In this document: piece after piece, positions 35,830 through 35,847 of the stretch
How the letters are laid out: every line of letters starts with the position of its first letter
How positions within the stretch are numbered: the first letter of the stretch is position 1
DNA from: Bacilli bacterium
GTDB taxonomy: Bacteria > Bacillota_I > Bacilli_A > RF39 > UBA660
Direction: 5' to 3'
Assembly: GCA_016296185.1 (NCBI GenBank)
Contig: JAEDJT010000012.1
Location: 1-35,847 of the forward strand
Length of the DNA: 35,847 nt
The notes under the pieces: model-generated
Told to the model about the DNA's origin: nothing
Database searches by the model: none
Seen by the model: only the letters and a program-made list of their open reading frames with translations
Position numbers and translations under genes: made by a program

Positions 35830-35847
35830 AAAAAAAGATATTCAATC
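35830..35847. other. Truncated candidate terminator at the window end
   Basis: An A-run followed by GATATTCAATC directly after the stop at 35827-35829 looks like one arm of another A-stem-T terminator, probably shared with a convergent gene beyond the window. The pairing arm is not in the window. Confidence 0.3.

Noticed and set aside
1..35847. Mycoplasma-type genetic code (TGA as Trp)
   Set aside because: TGA ends several genes at sensible places (954, 12176, 34250), and tryptophans in conserved motifs are TGG.
1..35847. CRISPR array, tRNA or rRNA genes, insertion sequences, prophage
   Set aside because: No regularly spaced direct repeats, GC-rich cloverleaf-like segments, transposase or phage proteins were seen. 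The repeats present are short hairpins.

Overview
The window reads as a chromosomal segment of a very AT-rich, walled, low-GC Gram-positive-type bacterium, most like the uncultured gut Bacilli/Mollicutes-related lineages (RF39-like). Evidence: the ribosomal and RNA-modification genes are of Firmicutes type; Shine-Dalgarno sites match the GGAGGTGAT consensus; a FemA/B ligase, a signal peptidase I and a lipoprotein imply a cell wall and secretion; and TGA is used as a stop (genes ending at 954, 12176 and 34250), so this is not the Mycoplasma code. I see no tRNA, rRNA, CRISPR array, transposase or phage gene. 38 of 42 genes lie on the minus strand. No gene-free stretch reaches 300 bases; the longest spacers (about 130 bp, 8802-8929 and 18615-18744) hold regulated-looking leaders.

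Layout. 79-3897: envelope sugar genes (a GT2/GtrA glycosyltransferase, a GT-C-like membrane protein and a PgaB-like deacetylase with Ig-like domains). 3952-6148: small accessory genes (a lid-only cytidylate-kinase-like protein, an HD phosphohydrolase, a minimal kinase, a membrane protein). 6161-7770: lepB and mnmA. 7856-8425 (+): a membrane-anchored unknown. 8460-13380: translation and RNA modification (YgjP-type metallopeptidase, SpoU methyltransferase, rimM, trmD, two unknowns, then rplS with its own leader). 13476-15285: lemA and a FemA/B-type ligase. 15361-20157: an SPFH/SHOCT protein with two zinc-ribbon membrane proteins (resembling the YdjI/YdjG/YdjH envelope-stress module) and a further zinc-ribbon single-pass sensor-like protein. 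20223-22616: divergent DUF3419/BtaA-like and kinase-like genes. 22629-24658: surface proteins including a Cys-rich lipoprotein. 24731-27466: rpmF, yceD, a lone HipA-like kinase and divergent tmcAL. 27489-29933: a MIF-like tautomerase, a Fic protein and two unknowns. 29963-34936: mutM, a degenerate CDF-like membrane protein, polA and a class I glutamine amidotransferase. 35020-35829 (+): another membrane-anchored unknown.

The most striking feature is how genes are packed. In at least fifteen cases the stop codon lies inside the hairpin of the gene's own intrinsic terminator, in the stem or the loop. The next gene then often starts from an extended -10 promoter (TGnTATAAT-like) only 15-30 nt from its start codon, so many mRNAs would begin almost at the ribosome-binding site. 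At rplS the -35 box sits in the loop of the upstream terminator. This suggests transcription is weakly coupled to translation. Many apparent starts a few codons upstream are GTG or TTG triplets inside the ribosome-binding site; I moved those starts to the following ATG. Positions and motifs were read by eye; no database search or computation was run.
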